This document shows, one piece after another, positions 37,886 to 49,621 of a stretch of 64,000 bases of DNA. The first letter of the stretch is position 1. The number at the start of each line of letters is the position of its first letter. Made by a program: the position numbers and the translations under genes. The notes below the pieces were generated by a model. The model saw only the letters and a list, made by a program, of their open reading frames with translations, ran no database searches and was not told the origin of the DNA. The stretch lies in NCBI GenBank assembly GCA_003254925.1, contig QANZ01032357.1, positions 80,717 to 144,716 on the forward strand, in the 5' to 3' direction. The stretch is from Chamaecrista fasciculata (taxonomy: Eukaryota > Streptophyta > Magnoliopsida > Fabales > Fabaceae).

Positions 37886-39945
37886 AATCAAATTGAACAT
37901 TTGTCTACCTTCTTTTGGTCCTAATTAAATAAAAAAAACTGGTCAACAATAACTCCTAACTCCAAACTTGTCGTGTTCGAACTAGATGTGATATCTGGTG
38001 GTTTTGGGGGAGGCCCATTTTTGACAATTGGGCTCCTTGAAGAAGCACTTAATTTTGAAACTTTTGGGTCCATCCTAGCTGCTTCATGGTGTATGTTTTC
38101 ATTACTCAAATCAGCAACTTCTTTATTTATTTATTTATTTTTTGGACAAGCATGCATAGCCAGCAGCGAGAAAAAAGCAAAGGCCAATCCAAAGGATTGG
38201 AGGCAAAGAGAGTCCACCAAGGGCCCACAAGAAAAAAACAAATACCAGCAGCTTCTTTATTCAACCCATTAGTAATCTTCAAATCTCTCCTATTGGGCTT
38301 AAGTGGCCCATCACCTCGCCTCCCTTCATCATTTAGGCTTAAAGGGCCTTTTTTCTTAACATGGACACTGTTGTGGTCCTTTACAGTTGGGATTCCTTCC
38401 TTATTTTGCTTTTCTTCTTCACTTTTTGACCCCCCCATGTCCTCATCAGATCCACTTCCAATGGTTGTGTCCTCATCTTCATTGGTGATACCTTCCAAGA
38501 TTCTAAAACTAGAAGATTCACCCCTTTCTTTATGGGATTTAATTTCCTGCTGTTGAGCTCCCATGTGGGCCTTGACTTGCTTTTCCCCTGCTGCATTGTT
38601 TTGTGCCTTAGCTTTCCAAGCTCTTCTTGTTTTTTTGACTACCATCCATGGCCCAAATTTGGCATCATCTTTTGCTTCCATTTCCTGCACACGATTCTCA
38701 GTAGCACTTTCAACATTAACGGGGTTAGAGGGACATTTATCAGTTAAATGACCATATTTGCCACACTCAAAACAAATCATATGAATACTTTCATATTCTA
38801 TATAATACTTTTTTCCATCTAGTTTATATTTGGATATAAGTGGTTTTGACAAATCAATTTCAACACACATTCTAGCAAATTTACCCCTAGCTTGTCTAGT
38901 TGTGGTAGTATCTATCTTAATGGTTTTTCCGATACTATTTCCAAAACTAGTTAAAAATTTGAAATCAAAGAGATCAAAGGGAAGCTTAGGGAATCTAATC
39001 CAAACCGAGATAGAATTAATTTTGTCCGTTTCCGGGTCAAATTTAGAAAACCATTTTCTAACTGTTAGATAATGATCAAGTATTATCCAAGGGCCTCCAC
39101 ACAAAGCAAAATCATAATCATCCTCATGAGTAAATTTAACAAAACAGTAATCATAAGGCAGGTCTATTATTTCTATTTCCCCTTTGGGGGCCCATAGCTC
39201 TTTAAGTTTTTTTTCCAAGAAGTTGAATCCTATACTCATCCCTAGTAATTTGATAATCAGTGTGTTGTTCAGCGGCCTTCCCATGCGTTCTCTCTCCTGC
39301 TTGGGTATTGAAACAATCAGGCATGCCTCATCACCATTTGGATCCTTGCCAAAGGATGATTCAGTCATTGAAAAATCTTACTGTGGCAGGGGTGTGGTTT
39401 GTTGCGGTATACGCATTTCTTGGGCTTGATCGCACATTGCTTTATCCGTAGTGTCTCCACTATCTGGGTTGTTTTCGACAGTCAGAACATGTGTTCCATC
39501 TTGATCCTGTCTGAGTACCGCGTTCTTGAAAGAAACAGGGCTGCAAGCACTCTCTATAATTCCGCCGTCTATGATCTCCAAATCAGCATAAGAAATTGGT
39601 CCAGACGTTGATCCAGAGAAATCCGCATCACCATCTTTAAACTTCTTTTTGTTGCGAGTAATCAAGTCTTCTTCCTTTTATGATAAATCCTTGCCTCGTT
39701 CCCTGGTGTTCATTGCGTATCTTGGGAAAGCGTCGCTTTCTTGGAAAGAATCGTCGCTTTCTTCCTCTAGGAGAGGAAAGACGAAGAGGGACGATGGCGC
39801 TACTGTTCAGGTTCACCGTCGACGAACAGCAGAGACGGCGGCGAAAGACCGAGCCGACGGCGGTAGCAGAGCCACCGGCAGCAACGCGGCAGAGAGGGAG
39901 GACTGAACCCTAATCGCAGCAGAGTCGCGGCGTTGGGGTTTTTGC
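37883..39945 (-). mobile_element. LINE 5' portion: 5' UTR, broken ORF1 and first codons of ORF2
   Basis: On the minus strand a GC-rich leader (39945-39714) precedes an ATG at 39713. The frame encodes a DUF4283-type domain (LWAPKGEIEIIDLPYDYCFV, GPWIILDHYLTVRKW) and a CCHC zinc knuckle (CFECGKYGHLTDKC), as in plant LINE ORF1 proteins. It is broken by a TAA at about 39680, a TAA at 39378-39380 and a 119-bp insertion (38127-38245), after which the frame resumes to a stop at 37921. Next an ATG at 37900 begins MFNLIS, the usual start of plant LINE ORF2, but the sequence diverges after six codons. The reverse transcriptase is absent. Confidence 0.78.
38127..38245 (-). mobile_element. 119-bp retroposed insert within the LINE ORF1
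   Basis: It is flanked by a 15-bp direct repeat with one mismatch (CAGCAACTTCTTTAT at 38112-38126 and CAGCAGCTTCTTTAT at 38246-38260). The TTTATTTATTTATTTATTTT edge on the left is the tail of a minus-strand retroposon. Removing it restores the ORF1 frame on both sides. It may be a LINE 3' end or a SINE. Confidence 0.75.
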
Positions 39946-39946
39946 A

Positions 39947-40163
39947 AAATTAAATTTCATTTATTACTATGAAACTTTTCTTTTTTAGTGCCAAAGTCCT
40001 CTCATACAAATAGGGAGTCAAACGCATAAAAATTAATAGTTAAGGTCTTAAAATAATATTTTAGCTAAGATTTACCTCATAACCCTTTTTGTTAAGGGAG
40101 CAAACCATAGGCCCTTATTTGCCACTTTTTAAACCACATGAACTCTTTCTGTAAAATTTACCC
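39947..40163. mobile_element. Solitary right end of the first MULE family
   Basis: Closely matches the right arm at 806-1067, including TAGGGAGTCAAACGCATAAA, AGCAAACCA-AGGCCC and the AATTTACCC terminus. The left arm is not found in front of the LINE, so the element is truncated or rearranged. Confidence 0.8.
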
Positions 40164-40550
40164 TAAAATTTATATTTCAAGTCATCTTAAAATTTCTGGC
40201 AAAAAAAAAAGTCATCTTAAAATTACCTTTTCGTATGACATCATAAATTCAGGCCAAGAAGAAAACAGAATGACATATCATAGAGAGAATATATATATAA
40301 AATCTATAGTTAGAGATACAAGGATACAAACATTTTTTTTCTCCCATAAAATCCACCTTCCATAACACCGCCTATCCTTAATAATACATGGTGAAATATG
40401 TGCAACAATGATTAAATCTTCTTTGGTCACTAGAGTAGTAGAGTTGGTGCCTAGTGAAGATGTCACAAAACTAAATTCTCTTAATTTGTTTATTTGTTTA
40501 GGGCCAGGATGCAGCTGAACTTACAAGCTGATATTCCTGAAATAAGAAGC

Positions 40551-43500
40551 TTAATTACTATCACTATCAGAATCAGAGCCAAGAAAGCTAAACTCTCTAT
40601 ATCCATTAAGTTTGATTAACACAGTTCCCCGGTTCTCCTCGCGCCATTCAATAGCCTCCTCCTCCAAAAGTTTTATAACCTGTATAAAGCAAAACTATAA
40701 AGAACCACCAAATAGTAAAGCAATTTTGTCACTTCATATACACCAGGATCATAGTTAATACTTTATTGAGATTTTCATAAGAATTCAATCATTTCTCAGT
40801 CAAAAACAAGGGCTCGGTGTTCACATTGTTCAATCAAATAATATCATTTTCGGTTTAGAAATTGAGGTAAAGGATTCAGGATCAATCTAAATAAACGGAA
40901 AGACACAAATTTGTATGCTAACCAAAAACACAGACTAAAAGTAATCCCTTTCCCAAACACCTGCAAAAGAGAAAATACACAATTTTTTTCTTTCTAACTG
41001 ATGAGGAAAATATAAGATTCAACAGCAGCTTCAACTGTTAACTGCAAAGAGAAACCCCTATATCACAATTATTCGACCAAACAGTATTCAGAACCTGTCC
41101 AAAACAACCCATTAAAAAAATAAACTAAGCTGAAAAATAAAGAAAAATGATCTCCCATAGACCAAATAACTGAAAAAAATAAATGCAGTTAACTACCCCT
41201 AAAACCCCTCAATATTCTTTTTTTGACCAGTATACTCTAACCTAAGCGCTCAAGAAATAGAACTCTTAAAACAGGACATTTCTGCCACGACTCCTTATGC
41301 CTCCCCGCCCACTAGCTACAAGAGCTTCATCCAAGTTCCGTAAGCCTGCTATAAGGGCAAATTGTTTCATGTACAGTAGACCTTGTTCAAACTGAAGAGT
41401 ATAACTTCAGGGATAATCTCATTAAAGCTGCTAACCAAGCCTTACAAGTAAAAAGGCCAGAACTTTCATCAATCAATCCTTCTTAAGAACAAATGCAGTA
41501 TGAAGGAGTCCATACAACGCACAGTTCCAAGAGATTTTAGTAAAAAGCCATAGTAAACATCAACAGTTGGCAAGTATGGCAACAAGATTTCTAACACCTT
41601 AATAAAGCTCTTCCACCTTCTACAACATATTCAGTTAAAGTAACTGGTGATAGCATACCTATAGTCCACTTATGCCTAGATTTCTAACTTAATCAAGTCA
41701 CAGGCAAACTCACTCCAAAATCATTCATAAGACCATCAAAGTTGACATCGAATCCATAGTCAACCTAATGAAAACAAAATCAAAATTTCTTCCAACCACT
41801 AATTATCTCTATAAATAACACATAGCATAGTGCTTGAAAATAACTTGATTCTTGCCAGTTTTAGTTGAGTTATAAAACATCATGGAATACATATTCCCTG
41901 CCAAGAAAAACAAGGAACCAGTAAAAAATATATATATAAGCCAGCATGTGACCATAAGGTATCATATGTCAAACACTTCATCTTAATAGTTATAACATCA
42001 GGAAAGATAGGACGGAAGTGGATTAATTAAACCATACTGATTGTTTCAGCTTTGACTTTCCCACACCATGTGATCCACATCCGGTGATAACCTTTAATGT
42101 CTGGACAGCTGAAGCAGAAGTAAAAAGTTAATCAGATAACACAGACAATTAAGAATTCAATTCAGGTAGACAATGCCAATTTAACCTATATCAAACACTT
42201 CATCCCAATAGTCATAAGAAATAGCAAGAACACGGTGGGCTCAGCAAATGCTTACAGGGAACATATGATCCAAAAAGGAGGTGCAGTTTAAGCATTTTCA
42301 TTGCTGGTTTGACATGCTGCCCATGCAAATCAATGGTTATAACATTTTCTATATCTTTGTTTCTGCAAATCACAAATAATAATAAAACTAAGAATACAGG
42401 GGAAATGAAGAAAAAAGGAAAATTCTCTTGGTCTTAAAAGCTATTCACCAACCTTGCCATAAAAATGTCATGGCTTGCCTTTGCATCTGCCTTCTGAGCT
42501 AATTTATTTTGATCTTTTCCCTGGCCAAATGCCAATATAGTTAAAATTATATGACAATGAAACCAAAGCTAAATGATACAAGAAAACTACGGTAATCCAA
42601 ATATAAACCAAGTAGTCAACATCCCGCCAATTGCCAAAGCCCAAAAAATGCAGAAAGAAATTTCTAAAATGTTATTTATCATAAACAAATAGATGAGAAG
42701 GAATGAGCAGGACATACAACTATTGGAAGTCAATTCAAAGCTTAACCAAATGTTAAACAAGGACATAAATTACATAATTGATGAAGTTGCCCTTGTTATA
42801 CTACTACTTTTTTACAAACCAATCCAACAGATTAAATAGCTTAACTTCAGTCTTTATAAAGGATATTGCTTAAAACAAGACATATTATACATAACAACCC
42901 CAACAACCAGGTGTTCGCATTTTTTTTAAGACAAAAAACCAAATAGTAGAAATGTATAAGAAAATTTTGGTACAAAAATTCCCAAAGATCAAACCTGGTC
43001 AGAAAGATATGCTGCATATGCTCGATCCTTTTTGGTATACGCTGCTGCTGCCTGTAAAATTATGTGACCCATTTAATGTTTTTAAGAATGACGCTTGAAC
43101 TCTAAACCTAGCTAGCTTCAAGATTGGGAATTTGAATAAGGCTAAATTGTACAAACACCCCCTAAGTTTTAGGTCAGGTGCACATAACACCCCTGAGTTT
43201 TAACATTGTGCAAATAGTACCCCTGACTTTTTTATTTGGAGCAATTATCACCCTTCTGTCTATGTTCTGTTAAATTATCTATGTTAAGTGCCATGTCAGC
43301 TTATTTTTAGTAAGACTAAAAGGATACTTTAGTAATTTAACCAAAATCCTAAAACTCACCCAAACTGACCCACCCAATCTGAACGTCTAACCCGACCCTT
43401 TTGCAACAGCAAAGACAAGCTAACTGGAGATGTAAACGCTGAAGTCATCGTCGATGATGGGAGTGGGTTTGCTTTCTTTTTCCTTTTCATCTTCTAGTTT

Positions 43501-46500
43501 CACGAGTTAAATTGCTTGAGACTCCCAAAGTATACAGATGACGGGAGGTAATGAAGTATAAGGATTGTAGCTCCCTACTAAAACATCTTTGGAGTTTCCG
43601 GCATACCATACCATACCACCAAAGCCTTATCCCACTAGGTGGGGTCGGCTATATGGAACAACTGACGTTGATCCATACGAGACACAACAAATGTTTTTTT
43701 ATTTCACCTTTGGGAATAAGATCTAATCGAATGTTTCTTTTACCCTACTCCCACTCACCCCCCAATATATAATATATTATAGATTATTATCACAATTCTT
43801 CAAACCGATCAAAACATTAAAAACATAACACTTTCTGCAGAATGAGATGAACCTCAGAGTCTTTGACATCATTATAAAAGGGAGACGCAGTATGAAAGAC
43901 ACCATCACACCCCTCTACAACAGGGTCAAAGGAACCTTCATCCAGGAGGATTGCTTTAACCAAATTATTAATTTTTTTTTCTTTTTAAACTCAAAGTGGC
44001 ATCAAATAGCATCACAAAAAGGAACAATTACAACTGATTCAAACTCCGGCAACTGATTCTGCTTCTTTGTTTTCCTGGATTCTCTCTACAAATCCGTCGG
44101 TGCACAACTTGTGCTCTGTTTATGACCATGAATTTTTTAAGTGGGTGAATTATTCGTATGAATTTGAAGAACAGCTTCCTTGAATTCTCATAGAGATAGA
44201 GGATTATTGGTCTAATTGTTCTTCATTTCCCAAAGTATACAGTCGACGGCGACTCCGGCGTTCTCCACTTCAATTGACGACGTCTCTCTCGGCATCTCCA
44301 GCTAGCTTGTCTTCGCCGTTCTTCGTTTAGACAGATTGGCGATGGGTTAGGGAAAATCGGTGGAGGCTGGTGAGACGGGTTAGATGTTTAGATTGGGTGG
44401 GTCGATTTGGGTATTAGTTTGGGTGAGTTTTAGGATTTTGGTTAAATTACGGAAGTATCCTTTTAATCTGACTAAAAATAAGCTGACATGGCACTTAACA
44501 GAGATAATTTAACAGAACATAAACAGAAGGGTGTTAATTGCTCCAAATTGAAAACTTAGGGATACTATTTGCACAATTTTAAAACTCAAGGGTGTTATGT
44601 GCACCTAACCTAAAACTAAGGGGGCGTCTGTGCAATTTAGCCTTTGAATAATTCACAAGTAAGGGTTAAATGTGAGCTTACTTTTGTATAATAAGATTTC
44701 ATTGAATCCCAGCGCTGCTTTGCTTCTTCCCTAAACACATAATAGTCATCTCCTTTAGCTACAAAAGAGTAAATAAAGTAAACGAACAGATATGATTGGT
44801 TAACGTCAAGGAAATCACCAAATCAAACCAAACACAAAGAAGATAACTCAAAATATAATATAAAACAGTAAATTGAGGATTTATAAAGAATTCACAAATA
44901 TTGTAATAACATAAAGGAACTCCCCAAGTACTAAAACTATCAGCATCAATACTTTGCACTTTATACACAAGTTTATATTGAAAGAATTCGTCCTCAACCG
45001 TAGGGAGAAGAGAGTAGAAAATAGCTATCCATTTTATGTTCTGTAAAGTACATATGCGAAGATAACTATATCATAAAGATGACGCAACCACCCAAGCTCA
45101 TGAAAATAACATGCTTGAGGACTGAGCTGCAAGAGATGAAACAACTGCAAGTTCAAAGTGCATAAACAATTAAATATCCTTAGAGCAAAAACTATATAAC
45201 CATATGCACAATGGACTGGTATATAACGAGGAGGAAAATCAGGATGTAACATGTTATATGAAATGAGAGAGAAAGACAAGGGAATAGCAAGCGAAGAGAT
45301 GTGCTATATCATGTGATAGGATGTGTTCGTACAACTACCTAACTCCAACGAATTAATCAGAGCAATTACTTATTCAACTAGGGTAAACATTTCTAATAGA
45401 GAAATGCAAATTAGTAGAGAACAATCGTGTACTTATTTGCAAGATGCACTTATCTAAACCTTACAGATTGGGTCAAATGAAAAAATATTATGCATGCAAC
45501 ATACACGGATAATAGTCGCAAGGCCCCATTTCATGACAAATATGAAAAATAAAGCAAAGGGGAAAATGGATTTGCAGTAGATTTGTGAAACCACACATCC
45601 GCAACCCATGAAGATCAGACAACTATGGTTGAATGTTTTATTTTAAGAAAAAGTATAATGAGAATCGAAGGATATGGTCCAAGAAACGTCAGTACAACCA
45701 AGCAAAGGTAAAGTACTAAAACTTTTGTCATGAAGTACCATAAGTTTGCTGCTGAGATTCTGCAACACCTTGACAAACATTAAACTTAGGTCCCAAAGAC
45801 TGAATTTTCTTCACTACATTTCTGAAACTCATAGGGTCTTTGTTATGTTCAGTGCTCTTGTGAACGTCAAACAGAGATTCTAACACCTTCTGAGGAAGAT
45901 CTGACTTTAAATTTCCAGAGCCATTAGGATTTTGTGGTTTGGAACCAGAGAGAACCTCTGCATAATTCCTGAAATCGAGAAATAACTAAGATAGTAAAAT
46001 AGGTTGCAAACATTAAAATCCTTGATTAAAAGGAGATTGAGATTCAATTGCATGTTTTGTATTAAAGGGAATGCAAAGCAAGCTAGAATATATTATAAAT
46101 GACAAGATTTGACCCCCTTAATTCCTTATTTCGGAGAACTTAAACCAAGTTGATGTGTACTTCTGAGGTGGTAATTGTGTAGCTGAACAAAACCCAGATA
46201 TTTTGATCCAGCGTAATAAGACATAATTATAGGCAATATTGAACTGGCAGCTCATATTTCTATCATCCAAGAGTTCTTCAACAGACTAGTTGGCACCATT
46301 ATTAAAAGGGTTTATAAACAATGCTAGTGTCATCATAAGATCCTTTTTGACAAGCTTTTCTTGTTATTTCAGGGAACATAGGACATCAGTCATCACAATT
46401 TAATGAAAAATAGAAGTTTTTAAACATAGTACAATGAACAGGTAGGAGAGAATGAATAGACTGGTAACATTTACCTGCAAAACGATCCCATGGACCGAAA

Positions 46501-49500
46501 ATTTTCAGATAATTCACCTTCAGATGAAAAAGATGTGCACTCTGATCTACTATCTATCAACTGTGATAAATAAGATTTCAATAAACAACAGGTAAAACAG
46601 TGAAGCCAATAACTCATTAAAAAAATTACAACCAAAATTAACAGTCTAATAAGTTGCAATTCAAGAATATATGACTTGATGAATAAAATGAACGAAACCA
46701 TGTATGCCTTATGGAACATTCCAACTAGTAACAAAATCTCAAGACTGACTTATTTAGAACAGAAATCAGGACCAGCTCTATTGAAAGAAAAGAACAAATT
46801 TGAAAACAGTGATAAACAAAATTATACATTCTGCAGAAGCAAGACTGAATAATCAGATAGGACCATGTTAAAAAAAAGCCAAAAAATAACTAAACAAACA
46901 ACAATTCATCAATAACAATAACCATCTTAAACATTTTATGTGCCCGTGTACTGAATACTTCTTGGTAATTAAACCAATATCTTAACAACATCTATGACCA
47001 TATGTAAATGATGTCACTGTTGAATAATTTTACTCTGAACAATCATAAAAGACATTTTGCATCAACACAATTGGCAAGTGGCTTTTGAATTTTAAAACAG
47101 AAACAGACAAAAAATAAAGAAGTATTGCATTAAGGGTTGCCATTTACATTGTCAAAGTGGTCAGAAAGAAATCTCATATCATCACTACTATCTGCTGGTT
47201 CATCAGGATGTCTATTATTCTCAGGTTGCTGATAGGAGGGCTCAGACATATCCATCAACGCACTCAGGGCCTGAAAAATCATATTCAATTATCAAATTGT
47301 AAAAATAGCATAATAATATTTAACTGGAGAAGCACATCACTCTAATAAAATTGCAAACAATTATTCCACAACACTATTTACATCCATAGCCATAAAGGTC
47401 CGGCATAAATTGGATGGGACTAGAGAAGTTTTATCTGGATAACAGCAAGCATTTACCAACAAATGCTAAAATCAAATAGCAGCTCCCAACATACATAACA
47501 ACAACAACCAAAGCCTTTTCCCACTTGATAGGGTCGGATCAACTGACGCCAACGCGTTCTATCCTTGCACATGTCAACAGTTAGGTTATTGATAGATAAA
47601 TCTTTCTGGATAGTTTCTTGGATAGCTCCCAACATACATAAAGCAACGAAAAAAGAAAACAATGTGAAAGCATTAAATCATTGTTTTAGATAAAATAATG
47701 TCCATTAAGAGAGAAGAGGGTGAGCCTTGGAACAGCACTAAGGTTGCTGCCTGGTGACCAAAAGGTCATGGATTCAAATCCTGGAAACAACCTCTCTGCA
47801 AAGCAGAGGTAAGGCTGCGTACATCTTGACCCTCCCCAAACCCCACCTTGTGGGAGCCTTGTGCACTGGGACCGCCCTTAATGTCCATTAAGAGAGAAGA
47901 TAAATTGATCCCAATCAGGAATGGAAGAGTAATTTTAGGGTTAGACATAAACAAAGAAACATAGATTAAGCCATTGACTATGGATTGAGTTTAGGGATCC
48001 TCTTTATTTAGGTTTTTTATATTGCTCTGAACCCTGAAGCATATCATTTTTGTCTAGACAGACTCTCTTCAAACAACTTTTTCCTGTAGAATTTTCAGTG
48101 AGTAATATGGCTAACTAAATTATCTTTGTTCCTTTCTCTCTTTTATCTCTCCAGTCTACATCTCCCCCGTCCCTACTGATGCAACATCAGAAGATGGATA
48201 CAACACAATATGATAAGGCTATCCTCCTAAAGAAAATAAAACCAACGAGATGAGTAAAGAAAAAGAATAATTCATCAGCTTCCACAGTATCTATCATAAC
48301 GAGACCTCCTTACATATTAGCAGAACCCACAAAAAAGCAGGGGAACCCTTTCTATATAATATGACTATATCTCATCTCATGATTTAAGGGTTTTCTCAAG
48401 TTTGTCATCATCCCTACAGGATATGATACTAGTAATATCCCCTTTATAAATTTAGGGCAAGGCAATACCATATTACCTTCAATGATCACCGAATGAACAA
48501 AACCAGGAAACAAACTGATAGAAAATTAACAGTCAAATATTCGAAGTTGTGCAAATACATTAGGAAAATATGACCACTGAGTTGTGAGGATGCAAATGAA
48601 GTACAATTTTACATTGGCAGCATACCTTATCAATATTATATCCGCACTGACCTGCAAAGAAGAAATTCCCAGGTCATGCAATATACTAGAACAAATAAAT
48701 AACCCTTGAAGTAAAGTATCACAATAAGCAATATCGCGTAAACAAGACTGCTATCTAGCTCTGATGTATGAACAATGGATAAAAGTAGCATTATGGCAAT
48801 ATATAAAATAATGAACAATCAACATGAACTTTATCAGGCATTTGACAAATAGCCAATAGCCACAGAAAGAATAGCGTCAAATGCATCAAGCTTTGATTGT
48901 TATATAAAAAAAAAACATCACATTTAGTTTGTTTCTTATAAAAAGTTAATCGTGACCTTAGTAACATATTTTTGCAGCTTGATTTTATCACAAAAGATGA
49001 AAAAAGAAGAGCTAATTACTCACATAAAACATCTCTAACAACCGCCAAGCTGATGTCGCAATCATTACCGAGCATTGAGCATAGAAACTGCTCCGCCTCT
49101 TCCTTTCCAACAACTCCATTACTATAATATTCACTGGGCTTTCTCGAGCTTCGTCTCACATACTCCTTCCCCAAAACCGTAGAAACGGTACCCATAGCTG
49201 CAACCACCTTCTTCTGCTTACCCCTTCTAAAATCATTGGTGCAGTTGCTCATATCCGAATCACAATTTGACTCCATGAACCATTCAGATGAACCCGAAGT
49301 CGAAGCCAAATCCGTACCTGAAAATCCACTCGAGCTAGAACACGTGGAAGGATCTTTAGCACTGTCGACGAATCCTTTTCTCGAAATCTGACCGGATTTA
49401 TCGGGATCGCCCTCGGCATCTCCGTATGTCAAAGCAGCTTCCTCTAAAGAAGACAACGAGAAGGCACCTACCAAACCTTCCAGCTTCTCACGCGTTTGAT

Positions 49501-49621
49501 TTTCTTCAACCTCGTTGTTCCCTCCTCCTTTTCCACCATCCTTTTTCGCTGCTACCTCTTTTCCGGTAGACTTGGGAGCCGACGACGATCGCTTCTTCTT
49601 CTTCTTCTTCGTGTTCTTCAT
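40551..49621 (-). CDS. SMR-domain protein with CUE-like and DUF1771 regions (11 exons)
   Basis: Exons (minus) 49621-49024, 48651-48626, 47270-47148, 46560-46475, 45968-45739, 44758-44682, 43051-42995, 42520-42453, 42362-42256, 42108-42038 and 40679-40551 give 523 codons in one frame. A Lys-rich start is followed by a Ser-rich region, a CUE/UBA-like helix set (about residues 176-218, [20 protein letters not shown]), DUF1771 (about 355-420, rich in Ala/Lys) and a C-terminal SMR domain with DLHG (433-436) and TGCGSHG (466-472). It resembles Arabidopsis At5g58720 and animal N4BP2-type proteins. SMR domains bind or nick nucleic acid; the plant protein's role is not established. The start is the ATG at 49621. 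Intron 6 holds a 1.5-kb MULE; intron 2 holds an Au SINE and an RTE fragment. Confidence 0.9.
43140..44642. mobile_element. MULE in intron 6 of the SMR gene, 9-bp target duplication
   Basis: Starts GGCTAAATTGTACAAACACCC and ends GCAATTTAGCC. The 9-bp duplication TTTGAATAA lies at 43131-43139 and 44643-44651. Inverted ends extend about 270 bp. The paralogous intron at 55190-55210 has the empty site. Inside, about 43595-43690 is an RTE LINE 3' fragment (ACCATACCATACCACCAAAG, then GGTGGGGTCGGCTAT). Confidence 0.9.
47499..47623 (-). mobile_element. RTE-type LINE 3' fragment in SMR intron 2
   Basis: An 18-bp perfect direct repeat AGCTCCCAACATACATAA flanks 125 bp (47481-47498 and 47624-47641). The left edge CAACAACAAC is the (TTG)n tail of a minus-strand RTE element, followed by AAAGCCTTTTCCCACTTGAT. 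Confidence 0.8.
47718..47879 (+). mobile_element. Au-type SINE in SMR intron 2
   Basis: A perfect 21-bp duplication flanks it (47697-47717 and 47880-47900). The insert shows the Au SINE order: an A-box-like CTAAGGTTGCTGCC, a B-box region GGTCATGGATTCAAATCC, GGTAAGGCTGCGTACA and the end GGGAGCCTTGTGCACTGGG. It lies antisense to the host gene. Confidence 0.9.

Noticed and set aside
38086..39451. Several plus-strand open frames across the LINE
   Set aside because: All are antisense to LINE ORF1 with its zinc knuckle.
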